Notes: generated by a model not told the origin, from the sequence alone. 64,000 bases of DNA from Gottfriedia sp049568075 (GCA_049568075.1 CP144911.1), one strand, 5' to 3'. Shown: positions 33,942 to 43,273, counted from the first letter of the stretch. Numbers and translations are program-made.

Positions 33942-34487
33942 ATGAGAAAAGTAATCGTATCGATGTACCTGTCTTTGGATGGTGTCATGGAGGAACCATC
34001 TTGGACCATGCCATATTTCAATGAAGAAGTGGGAAAGTTTCAAAATGAATTATTATTTTCGAGCGAAATTCTTCTATTAGGGCGAGTGACTTATCAAGGT
34101 TTTGCAGCAGCCTGGCCTTCCATGACTGATGAAGATGGTTTTGCTGACAAGATGAACAGCATGCCAAAGGTTGTCACTTCTACTACCTTGGAAGAGGCTG
34201 AGTGGAACGCTATCCTTATTAAGGATAATATTGCAGAAGAAGTATCGAAATTAAAGCAACAGCCTGGTCAGAACATATTAATCTATGGTAGCGGTGAGCT
34301 TATTCAAACGTTGATGCAACAAGACCTTATCGATGAATTTCACTTGATGGTGCATCCTGTTGTTCTGGGAAGTGGAAAGCGTCTCTTCAATGACGGAATC
34401 GATAAAAAGGTTTTTAAACTTGTAGAAACAAAGAGTACCAGTTCGGGGGTTGTTATTCTTTCCTACCAACTTGAGAGAAAAGAATAG
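33942..34487 (+). CDS. Dihydrofolate reductase-like protein (RibD C-terminal domain)
   Basis: This 181-residue protein of the YyaP/YwjB type has KVIVSMYLSLDGVMEEPSW at the start, LLGRVTYQGFAAAWPS, NILIYGSGELIQTLMQQDLIDEFHLMVHPVVLGSGKRLF at the C terminus. These bind NADPH in the RibD_C fold. No pathway is indicated by neighbours. The ribosome site AAGGAGACC is strong. A terminator and repeat copy H follow. Confidence 0.88.
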   Translation: MRKVIVSMYLSLDGVMEEPSWTMPYFNEEVGKFQNELLFSSEILLLGRVTYQGFAAAWPSMTDEDGFADKMNSMPKVVTSTTLEEAEWNAILIKDNIAEEVSKLKQQPGQNILIYGSGELIQTLMQQDLIDEFHLMVHPVVLGSGKRLFNDGIDKKVFKLVETKSTSSGVVILSYQLERKE

Positions 34488-34501
34488 CTAACTAGATGAA
34501 T

Positions 34502-34542
34502 AAGAAAGCTCGTCAGAATAAGCTCTGGTGGGCTTTCTTTTT
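34502..34542 (+). terminator. Terminator of RibD_C-type gene
   Basis: AAGAAAGCTC and GGGCTTTCTTTTTATT pair around a 19-base loop directly after the stop. Confidence 0.8.
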
Positions 34543-34594
34543 ATTCAAACATGCAGGTTTTGTCATACTAATCATAAGTTTGAAGTATTCTTTA

Positions 34595-34661
34595 TTCAAC
34601 TAATGCATGCTTTAGTTAGTTAAGCAGCAAAAAAAGGATCAATAACTTAGATCCTTTTTAT
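34595..34661 (+). repeat. GCATGC-family repeat (copy H) with terminator hairpin
   Basis: TTCAACTAATGCATGCTTTA with GTTA at the left is followed by the hairpin AAAAAGGATC-aataactta-GATCCTTTTT. The right end is not clear. A degenerate right-end-like segment lies upstream at 34542-34565. Confidence 0.65.
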
Positions 34662-34760
34662 ATAAACAAATCTGAAGCAGCTCTAACATACGATTTATCG
34701 TATAACTGGTCTCTAAAACAAATCATCATATATACCTTTTGAACTACTACCATTACCACT

Positions 34761-34813
34761 AAAAAAAAGAGTGTGTCCCTAAAAAGTAACCCCTTTTAAG
34801 ACACCCTATTCTT
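34761..34813 (-). terminator. Terminator of the ring-hydroxylating operon
   Basis: AGGGTGTCTTAAAAG-loop-CTTTTTAGGGACACACT forms an imperfect long stem with a run of T on the minus strand, 15 bases after the operon's last stop. Confidence 0.75.
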
Positions 34814-34827
34814 TATCAAAAAATTTC

Positions 34828-35610
34828 TTAACCGAGCCCACGAACCGATAATCCACCATCACTAGAAATGACTTCACCAGTGATTGCACGTGACTGGTCA
34901 GATGCTAAAAGTACATATGCTGCAACATGATCTTCAGGCATTTGTGCAAGTTGAAGTGGATTTCTTCTTTTTATATTGCTTGCTTTTGTATCATTATCTA
35001 CGGATTTAGTAAAAGTACGTAAAGGTGGGATGACAGTTAGTGCTGTTAAAGTTCCTCCTGGCGCTACTGCATTTACTCGTATATTTGGTGCTAGTTCAAA
35101 GGCAAGCTGACGCATTAATCCGATTTGTGCATGCTTACTAGCCGTGTACCAAACCCCACCACCGTCTGGATAGAAGCTTGCCCCAGATACTGTAAAAATA
35201 ATATTACCATTTGTTTTTTGTAATTCCTCTAAAGCTGCTTTTGCACCAAAAAATGATCCTTTTACGTTTATATTTAATAGGTAATCATATGCATCTGATA
35301 GGGCCTTTGGTGTCACATCAGCGAATTTTGCAAAACCATCGAAAACGCCTGCATTCGCAATAAATACATCTAGTTTACCAAACTGTTCAACAGTCGCTTT
35401 TACAGCTCGTTCATTGTCTTCATATTTGCTTACGTCACCTTGAATGATAAGGAGATTGTCATTAAATTCTTCTTTCATTTGCTCTAGTGTTTCAAGTGAG
35501 CGACCAATAATACTTACCTTTGCTCCTTCTTGGATGAATCGTCTTGTAACGGCTGCTCCTATTCCAGATGCGCCACCTGTAATTAAGACTACTTTATCTT
35601 TTAATAACAT
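34828..35610 (-). CDS. cis-Dihydrodiol dehydrogenase-like SDR
   Basis: This 260-residue short-chain dehydrogenase has cofactor motif TGGASGIG (11-18), NAG (about 87), catalytic Ser in TVSGAS and YTASK (Tyr-Lys pair). The pattern IANAGVFDG, then SDGGLSVRGLG at the C terminus, is like BphB/HcaB-type cis-dihydrodiol dehydrogenases, which rearomatise the Rieske dioxygenase product to a catechol. The start is the ATG at 35608-35610 behind GGAGG, one codon inside a GTG alternative. It is the last gene of the eight-gene operon, 23 bases after the beta subunit. Confidence 0.82.
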   Translation of the reverse strand: MLLKDKVVLITGGASGIGAAVTRRFIQEGAKVSIIGRSLETLEQMKEEFNDNLLIIQGDVSKYEDNERAVKATVEQFGKLDVFIANAGVFDGFAKFADVTPKALSDAYDYLLNINVKGSFFGAKAALEELQKTNGNIIFTVSGASFYPDGGGVWYTASKHAQIGLMRQLAFELAPNIRVNAVAPGGTLTALTVIPPLRTFTKSVDNDTKASNIKRRNPLQLAQMPEDHVAAYVLLASDQSRAITGEVISSDGGLSVRGLG

Positions 35611-35633
35611 CACTTGGCCTCCTTTTTCTTCTA

Positions 35634-36143
35634 TTAAACAAAGATTGCAAGATTTCTAGTATTAATTGTTGTTTGATCTACAATAAATACCCTCTTTGAA
35701 AGCTTCCACTTCCCATCTTCATATGTAAACTCGTCATGACGTTCTCCAGAAATTAAATCATGGTGAATATCTGTGCTGCGGCTACGGTAAATCAGTAAGT
35801 AACTATTAACTACTGCCTTCTCCTCTTTAACTAGCTCTTTTACGCCAACATTACTTACAAAACGGCGGGTTCTTGAAGGAGGAATTTCAGCCCATGCATA
35901 GTCAGTTTTCAATCGATCTACTCGAAGCTTTAATAATTCAATATCATCATTAAAAGTAAACATCTCAGTAGAATAGTCTGGGCGCTCAGTTCCTTCTTTA
36001 TTTACGCGTACAGGCATTTGATAGATTAAATTCGAATGCATTAAACTAAACCAATCATCAAATTCAATATCATCAAGTAGTTTTGCTTCATCAATTAACC
36101 ACTGTTCAAATTGTAATTTCGCTATTAATTTTTCAACATTCAT
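35634..36143 (-). CDS. Aromatic-ring-hydroxylating dioxygenase, beta subunit
   Basis: This 169-residue protein of the SnoaL-like fold (Ring_hydroxyl_B) has QWLIDEAKLLDDIEFDDWFSLMHSNLIYQMPVRV at the N terminus and SRTRRFVSNV then YRSRSTDIHHDLISGERHDEF. It is the structural partner of the alpha subunit in alpha3-beta3 dioxygenases. The ribosome site is GGGGGGAGG. It lies 20 bases downstream of the alpha gene. Confidence 0.9.
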   Translation of the reverse strand: MNVEKLIAKLQFEQWLIDEAKLLDDIEFDDWFSLMHSNLIYQMPVRVNKEGTERPDYSTEMFTFNDDIELLKLRVDRLKTDYAWAEIPPSRTRRFVSNVGVKELVKEEKAVVNSYLLIYRSRSTDIHHDLISGERHDEFTYEDGKWKLSKRVFIVDQTTINTRNLAIFV

Positions 36144-36163
36144 TTTTCTTCCTCCCCCCTTTA

Positions 36164-37465
36164 TTACTTTGTCATTAATTCAAGCCAATAATGATAAAAA
36201 TTGCGTTGACTTGCTTCTGTAAATTTATCATCATAGGCTACCCCAGGTCCGATAAAATCGACAGGTTCACGATGTAGTCCCATTGTATAGTTATAAGTTA
36301 AATTCTTTTGAAATGGCATTGGACCTTGAGCTGCTTCCGTTATATCTGTGAATACTTCAGTATCATCTTGCTCAAAAATACCAGATGGACTAAACGTTAA
36401 GATAAAGGAATCTCTTGATCGATTCTTCCATTCCTGAGAAGCATTTTTTTCTACTAGCATCCATGCAATTACTTCCATTTTATTGTGACTAATTGGTCTC
36501 CACATTCTAATTGAAGTATTCGAAATTAATTCGCCTTTAACTTTTGTGTGAGATATTAAAAATGACATATTCGGAAAAGCATTGCCAATCATATTTTTTA
36601 AGTTTGATAGAACTTCATATTGTTCTTCTGACAAGTTACTTTTATACTCGTCCTTCAATTCTTCAGGAAAAGCAAAGTCTGGGTTTGGTGTTCCAAGGTT
36701 TAATCCGTGTCCGTTTTCAGTATGAATTTGAAAACCGCGCTTCGAATATGTCGCATTTGGTACCATGCCTAATTTTGCAATTGAACCGTGAGTTACCATC
36801 GTATGGTATGAATCACCTACAAAGTTATCAGAACCGACCTTCCAGTTTGATTTAACGATAAAACGTTGAGGAGCTCCAATTACTTCCATCTCAGCTCGTC
36901 CTACTACGATATCTAAATACCACTTAAAATCGCCGAGAAACTCTTCAAGAGGCTCTGCATTTTCGTCCCAATTTCCAAATAAAAGTCCTTTATATGATTC
37001 TAGCTTCACTTGGTGAAGACCCATTTTTGATCGGTCAAGTCTTTCGCCATAAATATCTTTTTGAAGCGGTACTCCAACAAGTTCACCTGTATTTTTAAAG
37101 TTAAATCCATGATATGGACATGTAAATAAAGTCTTGTTTCCTTTATCAGCACGGCACAGCTTCATGCCACGATGTGTACACATATTGTAAAATGCATTGA
37201 TTTCTCCCATACTTTCGCGTGAGATAATGATTGAATATCCTGCAAGCTCACGGGTCATAAAGTCCCCTGGATTTGGAATTTCGGATTCATGTCCAAGAAA
37301 AACCCATGTTTTTAAAAATACTTTTTCATGCTCTAATTCGTAAACGGCTTTATCACCTAGAAGATATGCAGGAATGACTCCTTCATCTGGTTTGACAGTT
37401 TCGTTTAAGTAATTTACTAGTTGTTCTTTTGATAATTCATCTAAAGTTTTTTCTGTTTTAATCAT
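36164..37465 (-). CDS. Rieske aromatic-ring-hydroxylating dioxygenase, alpha subunit
   Basis: This 433-residue oxygenase has the Rieske [2Fe-2S] ligands C96-x-H98 and C116-x-x-H119 (CTHRG, CPYHG). The mononuclear iron site is in N214-F-V-G-D218-S-Y-H221-T-M-V-T-H226, with the third ligand in FEQDDTE near 367-368. D218 bridges the two centres. It adds O2 across an aromatic ring to give a cis-dihydrodiol. The start is the ATG at 37463-37465 about ten bases after GGGAG; a GTG at 37474 is too close to the ribosome site. No ferredoxin or reductase gene is present in the cluster, so electrons must come from elsewhere. Confidence 0.93.
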   Translation of the reverse strand: MIKTEKTLDELSKEQLVNYLNETVKPDEGVIPAYLLGDKAVYELEHEKVFLKTWVFLGHESEIPNPGDFMTRELAGYSIIISRESMGEINAFYNMCTHRGMKLCRADKGNKTLFTCPYHGFNFKNTGELVGVPLQKDIYGERLDRSKMGLHQVKLESYKGLLFGNWDENAEPLEEFLGDFKWYLDIVVGRAEMEVIGAPQRFIVKSNWKVGSDNFVGDSYHTMVTHGSIAKLGMVPNATYSKRGFQIHTENGHGLNLGTPNPDFAFPEELKDEYKSNLSEEQYEVLSNLKNMIGNAFPNMSFLISHTKVKGELISNTSIRMWRPISHNKMEVIAWMLVEKNASQEWKNRSRDSFILTFSPSGIFEQDDTEVFTDITEAAQGPMPFQKNLTYNYTMGLHREPVDFIGPGVAYDDKFTEASQRNFYHYWLELMTK

Positions 37466-37496
37466 GCACAGCACTCTCCCTTCATATTTTGACTAT

Positions 37497-38285
37497 CTAC
37501 CCAACTTGTACATATTTATCTTTGTTTTGTAACGTTGCCAAAACGCTTAACGCTGCTAAATAACTTGTTTTAGGATTATTTGGCATTGGATCATTTTCAA
37601 TCTCAAGTTTAAGTTTTCCGAACGCACCTGATGCTTCTATTAAATGACTATTTTTTATCGCAATTGGATCGGCAATAATTTTTACTTTTGTATCGTTAGC
37701 ACCAAGTCCAGCTAAGGATAATACAATTGCCACATTAATATTTCTTGGGTATAGCTTAATTGCTTCAGTTGCAGAGCCTTCAAACAATATCGTTTCTTTA
37801 TCGAATACTTCTTTTGATAATGCTCCAGGTGGTTTTCTAGTTGTAATTGAAACAGCCTCTAGACCACCTACAGCTTTTGCTGACTTTAAAATATCCAATC
37901 CACCAATAGCCCCTGAAGGTAAGAAAACGTTTACACCACATCTTGAACAAACCTCTCGAACTCTTTCTTCAAAAGTAGAATCAGCCATGACCCCAATGCT
38001 ACTTAACAATAAGTCTTTTCCACCTTCAAGAACATTTATAGCGTACTCCTTTGCAGCCTCAACTGTTGCAGCCTCAATTACTAAATCTAGATCAGAAAGA
38101 AGTAGCTCCTCTACACTTTGATAAGCTTCTGTTTCAAATTCTTTAGCAAGTTGAACGCCTGATTCTTCGGAACGTGTATAAATTGAAACAATCTTTCCAC
38201 CTGGTAACATTCCATCTTTATTTATAGCTTGAAGAAGAAATTGGCCAATGTTCCCACAGCCGATTAGACCTAGTTTCATGCCCAT
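37497..38285 (-). CDS. L-aspartate dehydrogenase-like oxidoreductase (NadX family)
   Basis: This 262-residue protein has a Rossmann start KLGLIGCGNIGQFL, EAATVEAAKEYAINVLEGGKDLLLSSIGVMAD, FLPSGAIGGLDILKSAKAVGGLEAVSITTRKPPGAL and the late RNINVAIVLSLAGLG. These are the signatures of aspartate dehydrogenase/NadX. True NadX makes iminoaspartate for NAD, but this copy lies inside an aromatic operon, between a Rieske and an aldehyde dehydrogenase gene, so it may reduce or oxidise another amino or keto acid. That role is inferred. Confidence 0.83.
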   Translation of the reverse strand: MGMKLGLIGCGNIGQFLLQAINKDGMLPGGKIVSIYTRSEESGVQLAKEFETEAYQSVEELLLSDLDLVIEAATVEAAKEYAINVLEGGKDLLLSSIGVMADSTFEERVREVCSRCGVNVFLPSGAIGGLDILKSAKAVGGLEAVSITTRKPPGALSKEVFDKETILFEGSATEAIKLYPRNINVAIVLSLAGLGANDTKVKIIADPIAIKNSHLIEASGAFGKLKLEIENDPMPNNPKTSYLAALSVLATLQNKDKYVQVG

Positions 38286-38294
38286 TCACCATCC

Positions 38295-39740
38295 TTAGTT
38301 TGCAAATCCGTATGAATCTGCAAAGAATTCCAATCCACAGTGTCTCGTTTCCCTTGAAACACCACTCTCTTTTAATCCTGGGAAATCCAATGCTAAATCA
38401 TTAAAGATGGTGTGATTATTATGAAAAACTGCGCCTGCTTCTAATTGATCTGCCATTTCAATAGCTAATTCTTCATTTTCAGTCCAAACAGAAGCCCTTA
38501 AGCCAAATTCACTATCATTTGCTAGTTTGATAACTTCGTCAATAGTTGAAAAAGGTAAAATAGGAATTACTGGTCCAAATTGTTCTGCACGAACGATCTC
38601 ACTTTGCTGATCAATACCTGTCACGATTGTTGGTAAGATGTAGTATCCTTGATCCCACATTTCAGGATTCAGTTGAATTCCAGCTGTTATTATATTTGCA
38701 CCTGCTTTTTCAGTTCGCTCGATCAATCCATTAACATAGTCATACTGAGCTTGATTATTTAATGGGCCCATCGTTACATCAGGTTGAATACCATCACCTA
38801 CAACAATACGCTCAAATTCTTTTTTCAGTTTTTTTACTAATTCAACATATCTAGATTCTTGTACATATACACGCTTAATTGCCGAACATACTTGGCCAGC
38901 CGCTTTTAAAATACTTATTCTTAATCGTTTAATAGCTTCTTCATCTAAGTTTGCATCTTCTAAAATGATTGCTGGGTCATTCCCACCAAGCTCCATATAT
39001 ACTTTTTGAAGATTTCCAGAGGACTTTTTCATAATCTCTTTACCTGTTTGTGTACTTCCGACAAAAGCAATCGTGCGAACTCGTGAATCGGAACAAAGCT
39101 TGTCACCAATCTTTTTTCCTGAACCTGTTACAATATTGATTACACCAGGAGGAAAATGTTTAGCCACTACTTTTAGACAAGCCATAATGGTAAGTGGACA
39201 ATTTGTCGCGGGTTTCACAATAACTGTATTACCTGCTAAAACAGCAGGAATCACTCGTTTAAATGTTAAAATCATAGGAGAGTTCCAAGGAGTAATTACT
39301 GCAGTAATCCCTCTAGCTCTTCTTCTTACTTGAACTTTTTGATTTCCTGGAAGTAATTCTGGACTCCACCATTTAAGTAGTTCATCCGCTCCACCATTCA
39401 TTACTTCAACGCAGCGTAATAAGTCTTTTTTAGCTTCTACTAGTGTTTTTCCATTTTCACGAACAAATAATGAAACATGTTCTTCAATGATTTTAGAAAG
39501 TTCCTGTGCTGCTGCTTTCATTCTTTCTACACGATCCTGAATCTCACTCTTTGACCAAAGTTCAAATGCATTCGATGCTGCATTAATTGCTTCGTTTACG
39601 ATTTCCTCAGTACATAATGCAACTTTACCGATTACTTCCGACTTATTTGCAGGATTAATAATATTTGATGTTTCCTTACTTTCTTTCCATTCACCATTTA
39701 TGAGATATCTCCCTGATACAACTGGATATGTCGAAATCAT
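38295..39740 (-). CDS. NAD(P)-dependent aldehyde dehydrogenase
   Basis: This 481-residue ALDH has ITPWNSPM, the catalytic glutamate in YMELGGNDPAIILEDAN, the catalytic Cys in AAGQVCSAIKRVYV and EQFGPVIPI. In aromatic catabolism such enzymes oxidise hydroxymuconic semialdehydes or aryl aldehydes. Its neighbour is a ThDP-dependent enzyme whose product could be an aldehyde, so the two may act in sequence. The ribosome site AAAGGAG is strong; it is 12 bases from the ThDP gene. Confidence 0.88.
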   Translation of the reverse strand: MISTYPVVSGRYLINGEWKESKETSNIINPANKSEVIGKVALCTEEIVNEAINAASNAFELWSKSEIQDRVERMKAAAQELSKIIEEHVSLFVRENGKTLVEAKKDLLRCVEVMNGGADELLKWWSPELLPGNQKVQVRRRARGITAVITPWNSPMILTFKRVIPAVLAGNTVIVKPATNCPLTIMACLKVVAKHFPPGVINIVTGSGKKIGDKLCSDSRVRTIAFVGSTQTGKEIMKKSSGNLQKVYMELGGNDPAIILEDANLDEEAIKRLRISILKAAGQVCSAIKRVYVQESRYVELVKKLKKEFERIVVGDGIQPDVTMGPLNNQAQYDYVNGLIERTEKAGANIITAGIQLNPEMWDQGYYILPTIVTGIDQQSEIVRAEQFGPVIPILPFSTIDEVIKLANDSEFGLRASVWTENEELAIEMADQLEAGAVFHNNHTIFNDLALDFPGLKESGVSRETRHCGLEFFADSYGFAN

Positions 39741-39752
39741 ATTGAATCTCCT

Positions 39753-41441
39753 TTATAATTTTTTTGGCTTAAAGCTTTCAGCTGCTCCTGGAGGTCCACC
39801 AAAAGGTTTTGCCATAGGTCCAACTGCTTCCATATCTACAACGATCATTGTTGGCTGTCTTCTTTCAATTGCTTTCTTTAGTTCATTAACAAATTCGTCT
39901 CCTGATCCAATACGTGCTGCTTCAAAATGCATTGACTCAGCTAGTTTTACAAAATCAGGACTTAATAAATTCACTGCTACTTGGCGACCGTATGCCGCTT
40001 TTTGAATATTACGAAGAACCCCATAGCCAGAATCATCAAATAATACAACAATAATAGGAAGATTTTCTTCAGCTGCAGTCACCATTTCACCTACATTAAC
40101 CATAAACCCACCATCTCCAGCCATTAATACGACCGTTTGATGAGAGCAACCCAATTGAGCTCCTATAGCTGTAGGAAGACCTTGACCGATCCCGCCACCT
40201 GATGCGTGAATAGATGTTCTCGGTTCATAAATATCGAATATTCTACTACCCCATACATTTGCTTGTACTGTCACATCTCGAACCAAAATCGTATCTCTCG
40301 GTAAAATCTCTCTCATACCATCTACAAACTGTTCAAACGGACCAAGTGTTTTACGAAGTTGTCCTCGCACTTCATTTCTTAGTGAACGTACCTCTTCTAT
40401 GTAAGAAGGTAAAACCGAAATAGACTTTTCATCAATTTTATTTATTAAAGCTGATAAAATTTCTTTTGCATCGCCGACTAATCCAACTGTTGCTTTATAA
40501 TTACGATTAATTGCATTAAAATCTGCATCAATTGAAATATGTTCTTCTGGGACAGGGACTTTCCAGTTAGAAGTTTCATTTCCTCTAAAACGTACACCTA
40601 CGCTAATCAATAAATCTGCATTTCTCAAAAACTCTTTTGTCGACTCATTGGCTGCAAAATGACCTATACATTGCTCATGATCCTCTGGTATCGAACCTTT
40701 TCCAGATTGACTTGTAATGACAGCAGCTCCAAGAATTTCAGCTAAATTTGTTAACTCCTTTGAGGCATTGGCAGAAATAACACCGCCACCAGCCCAAATA
40801 ACTGGACGACGTGCTTCTGAAATTTTTGAAATTGCGATATCTGGTATTACGGTAGTTAATTGCGGTTTAAAAACATCTACCTGTACTTTATCGATTGAAA
40901 CGTCCTCAATAATTGCTGATTGAAAGTCGATTGGAATTTCTAAGCTAACTGGTCCTGTTGGAGCAGTTAATGCTTCTTCAATTGCTTTTCTTACTACACC
41001 AGCTGTTTGTTCTGGTCTTCTAAGTCTTACAGCATTTTTACAAGCACCGCTCATCATTGAAAGCTGGTCTTTGCATTCATGTATGTACCCTTTACCTGTA
41101 CCAAGATAAGGTGATGCTACTTCTCCAGTCAGATGAAGTAGTGGAACTCCAGCTGCCCATGCTTCTACTAATGAACCAGCAGCGTTTCCAGCTCCTGTTC
41201 CTGTACTAGTAATAACTACACCTAATTTTCCTGTCGAACGTGCATAGCCATCTGCCATATTTACTGCTCCACTTTCGCCTCGTGAACAGATCAGCTTGAT
41301 ACTTCCGTCCCTTAGAATCGCGTCATAGATGGGCATATTGTGAATACTTACGATTCCAAAAGCGACTTCTACACCTGCTTGAACTAACTCTTTTACGACG
41401 GCATCCGCAGTAGTAAATACGATCTCTTCTTGATTTTTCAT
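39753..41441 (-). CDS. Thiamine-diphosphate enzyme (acetolactate synthase/benzoylformate decarboxylase-like)
   Basis: This 562-residue ThDP protein has the N-terminal PYR domain with catalytic Glu in CSRGESGAVNMADGYARSTGK, a central domain, and the C-terminal PP domain with the ThDP motif GDGGFMVNVGEMVTAAEENLPIIVVLFDDSGYG. ASGGGIGQGLPTAIGAQLG precedes it. Candidates are a 2-oxo acid decarboxylase making an aldehyde for the adjacent ALDH, or a carboligase. It lies in the centre of the aromatic operon. Substrate undetermined. Confidence 0.86.
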   Translation of the reverse strand: MKNQEEIVFTTADAVVKELVQAGVEVAFGIVSIHNMPIYDAILRDGSIKLICSRGESGAVNMADGYARSTGKLGVVITSTGTGAGNAAGSLVEAWAAGVPLLHLTGEVASPYLGTGKGYIHECKDQLSMMSGACKNAVRLRRPEQTAGVVRKAIEEALTAPTGPVSLEIPIDFQSAIIEDVSIDKVQVDVFKPQLTTVIPDIAISKISEARRPVIWAGGGVISANASKELTNLAEILGAAVITSQSGKGSIPEDHEQCIGHFAANESTKEFLRNADLLISVGVRFRGNETSNWKVPVPEEHISIDADFNAINRNYKATVGLVGDAKEILSALINKIDEKSISVLPSYIEEVRSLRNEVRGQLRKTLGPFEQFVDGMREILPRDTILVRDVTVQANVWGSRIFDIYEPRTSIHASGGGIGQGLPTAIGAQLGCSHQTVVLMAGDGGFMVNVGEMVTAAEENLPIIVVLFDDSGYGVLRNIQKAAYGRQVAVNLLSPDFVKLAESMHFEAARIGSGDEFVNELKKAIERRQPTMIVVDMEAVGPMAKPFGGPPGAAESFKPKKL

Positions 41442-41472
41442 CTTAGTATCCTACCTTTGTCTTATAATTTAT

Positions 41473-42264
41473 TTAAAGTGCTTTACCGATTGCACCTGCA
41501 GTTTCAATTGTAGAACCAGCTACATAACTCGCTTTGTCTGAAGCAAGAAAAACAATTACACTAGCAACTTCTTCCGCTTCACCTACACGACCTAGTGGAA
41601 TATTTCTTTTTATCGCAAGATCTTTATAATATTCTTCGGGATCCATATCAGGAGCATTCTTCAGCCTTCTACGTTCCCACTGGTCTGTCCGAATTAATCC
41701 AAGACTAACTGAATTGACTAAAATATTGTCAGATGCTAATTCTTGAGACAACGTTTTACTTAAATTTAAAAGTCCTGCACGGGTTGCTGCTGTTGCTATC
41801 ATATGACGCTCAGGCTCTTTTGCTAGAGTTGCATTTATATTAATAATTCGGCCACCTCCTCTTTTCACTAAATAAGGATGAGCTGCACGAACTGCATAAA
41901 TAATTGCGAAATACTTTAATTGAATTTGTTCCTGCCACTGTTCATCAGTAATATCGAAAAAATGCCCCATAACACTTTGACCAGCTGCATTCACTAACGT
42001 ATCAATTCCACCAAACTTTTCTGCTGTTTGTTGAATAAACGAATTAACCTCCTCTTTTGATGTAACATCACACGTCGCAGCAAATAGATCTTCGCGTTTG
42101 CCATATGAGAGTAAATGCTTTAATGCTTTATCTGCGCGCTCTTTGCTTCTTCCGCAAATTGCTACTTTAGCACCTTCACCTAAAAATAATTCAGCTGTCT
42201 TCAGTCCAACACCAGAGGTGCCACCCATAATTACTGCAACTTTTCCCTTTAACCCAAGATCCAT
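41473..42264 (-). CDS. Short-chain dehydrogenase/reductase
   Basis: This 263-residue SDR has GGTSGVGLKTAE (cofactor), NAAGQSVMGHF, and a Pro/Ala-rich active region. The usual YxxxK is replaced in sequence: NINATLAKEPERHMIATAATRAGLLNLSKTL has no Tyr at the catalytic position, so it may be a divergent or inactive SDR. The start is the ATG at 42262-42264 behind AAGGGGTG. It lies between the extradiol dioxygenase and ThDP genes. Substrate unknown. Confidence 0.8.
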   Translation of the reverse strand: MDLGLKGKVAVIMGGTSGVGLKTAELFLGEGAKVAICGRSKERADKALKHLLSYGKREDLFAATCDVTSKEEVNSFIQQTAEKFGGIDTLVNAAGQSVMGHFFDITDEQWQEQIQLKYFAIIYAVRAAHPYLVKRGGGRIININATLAKEPERHMIATAATRAGLLNLSKTLSQELASDNILVNSVSLGLIRTDQWERRRLKNAPDMDPEEYYKDLAIKRNIPLGRVGEAEEVASVIVFLASDKASYVAGSTIETAGAIGKAL

Positions 42265-42327
42265 CCCGTCACCCCTTATTAAAGCTTTCATGGTTCTTAT
42301 TCCTTAAAGCATTTTTATTTAAACTTT

Positions 42328-43248
42328 TTATCGCACTTTAACTGTGGTATCTACCCAGCCACGATCTGGCTCTCCGCCCATCGCTTTACGAGCTTCTGGT
42401 TTTGGTGGACCAGCAATTCCCCATTGATCCATTAGATGTGGCACGCGTTTCCAAACTCGCGCACTCCACTCAGCCTCATCTTCAATTGTTTCAAGATAAC
42501 ATGTATATTCCATGACAAACCCACCAAGATCTTGAAAATAACAAAAGATATTATTACCAGGACCATGCCGACCTGGACCCCATAACTCACTTAATCCGGC
42601 TTTCCTAACATTACTAATACCTCGCATCAGTTCATCCACCGAATCAACTTCGTAAGCAATATGATTAACTGAAGCGTGTGCATCTTGGTTAAATGCAATC
42701 GAATGATGTTTTCGATTACACCTTAAGAAGGACATTTGGTGCTCACTCCAATCCGTCACTTTGAATCCAAGCACATCAGTATAAAACCCCACGATCATAT
42801 CTAAATCTTTTGTGTTCATAACTACATGGTTTAATTTCACAGGATCAACGTTTTTATTAGTCCAAATTGATGTTTGAACCTCTACCCAAGCGGAAAGTTC
42901 AATTACACGGTTTTCTGGATCAACAAATCGAAGTCCATATCCTCCACCAGCTTCATCCAAATAACCTGGCTCTTCAACAATATGTACACCTTTTGAATGT
43001 AAGATTTCCGCTGCACGATCAACTGCATTTTTATCGACCATTCCAAATGCGATGTGATGCAAACCGCATTTATCACCCTTTCGAAGGCTTAGTATATGAT
43101 GCTCAGGTCCTGCCCCCCGAAAATAAGCAATCTTTTCATCCGAAGCATTTACACGATCTAAACCCCAAACTTTTTCGTAAAAGTTCACTTGTTCCTCAAA
43201 GTTTGGTGTGATCAAACTTATATGTCTTAAATGAGTAATTCCTACCAC
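42328..43248 (-). CDS. Type I extradiol ring-cleavage dioxygenase (VOC family)
   Basis: This 306-residue two-domain protein of the catechol 2,3-dioxygenase family has the active C-terminal domain with iron ligands H141 (LNHVVMNTKD), H196 (VNHIAYEVD) and E247 (FVMEYTCYLE). The N-terminal domain repeats the fold. It would open the catechol made by the Rieske enzyme and dihydrodiol dehydrogenase. The start is the GTG at 43246-43248, seven bases after GGGAGGG; TTG codons just upstream are too close. It is the first gene of the eight-gene operon. Confidence 0.88.
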   Translation of the reverse strand: MVGITHLRHISLITPNFEEQVNFYEKVWGLDRVNASDEKIAYFRGAGPEHHILSLRKGDKCGLHHIAFGMVDKNAVDRAAEILHSKGVHIVEEPGYLDEAGGGYGLRFVDPENRVIELSAWVEVQTSIWTNKNVDPVKLNHVVMNTKDLDMIVGFYTDVLGFKVTDWSEHQMSFLRCNRKHHSIAFNQDAHASVNHIAYEVDSVDELMRGISNVRKAGLSELWGPGRHGPGNNIFCYFQDLGGFVMEYTCYLETIEDEAEWSARVWKRVPHLMDQWGIAGPPKPEARKAMGGEPDRGWVDTTVKVR

Positions 43249-43273
43249 CAACAATCCCTCCCATTTATCTATA

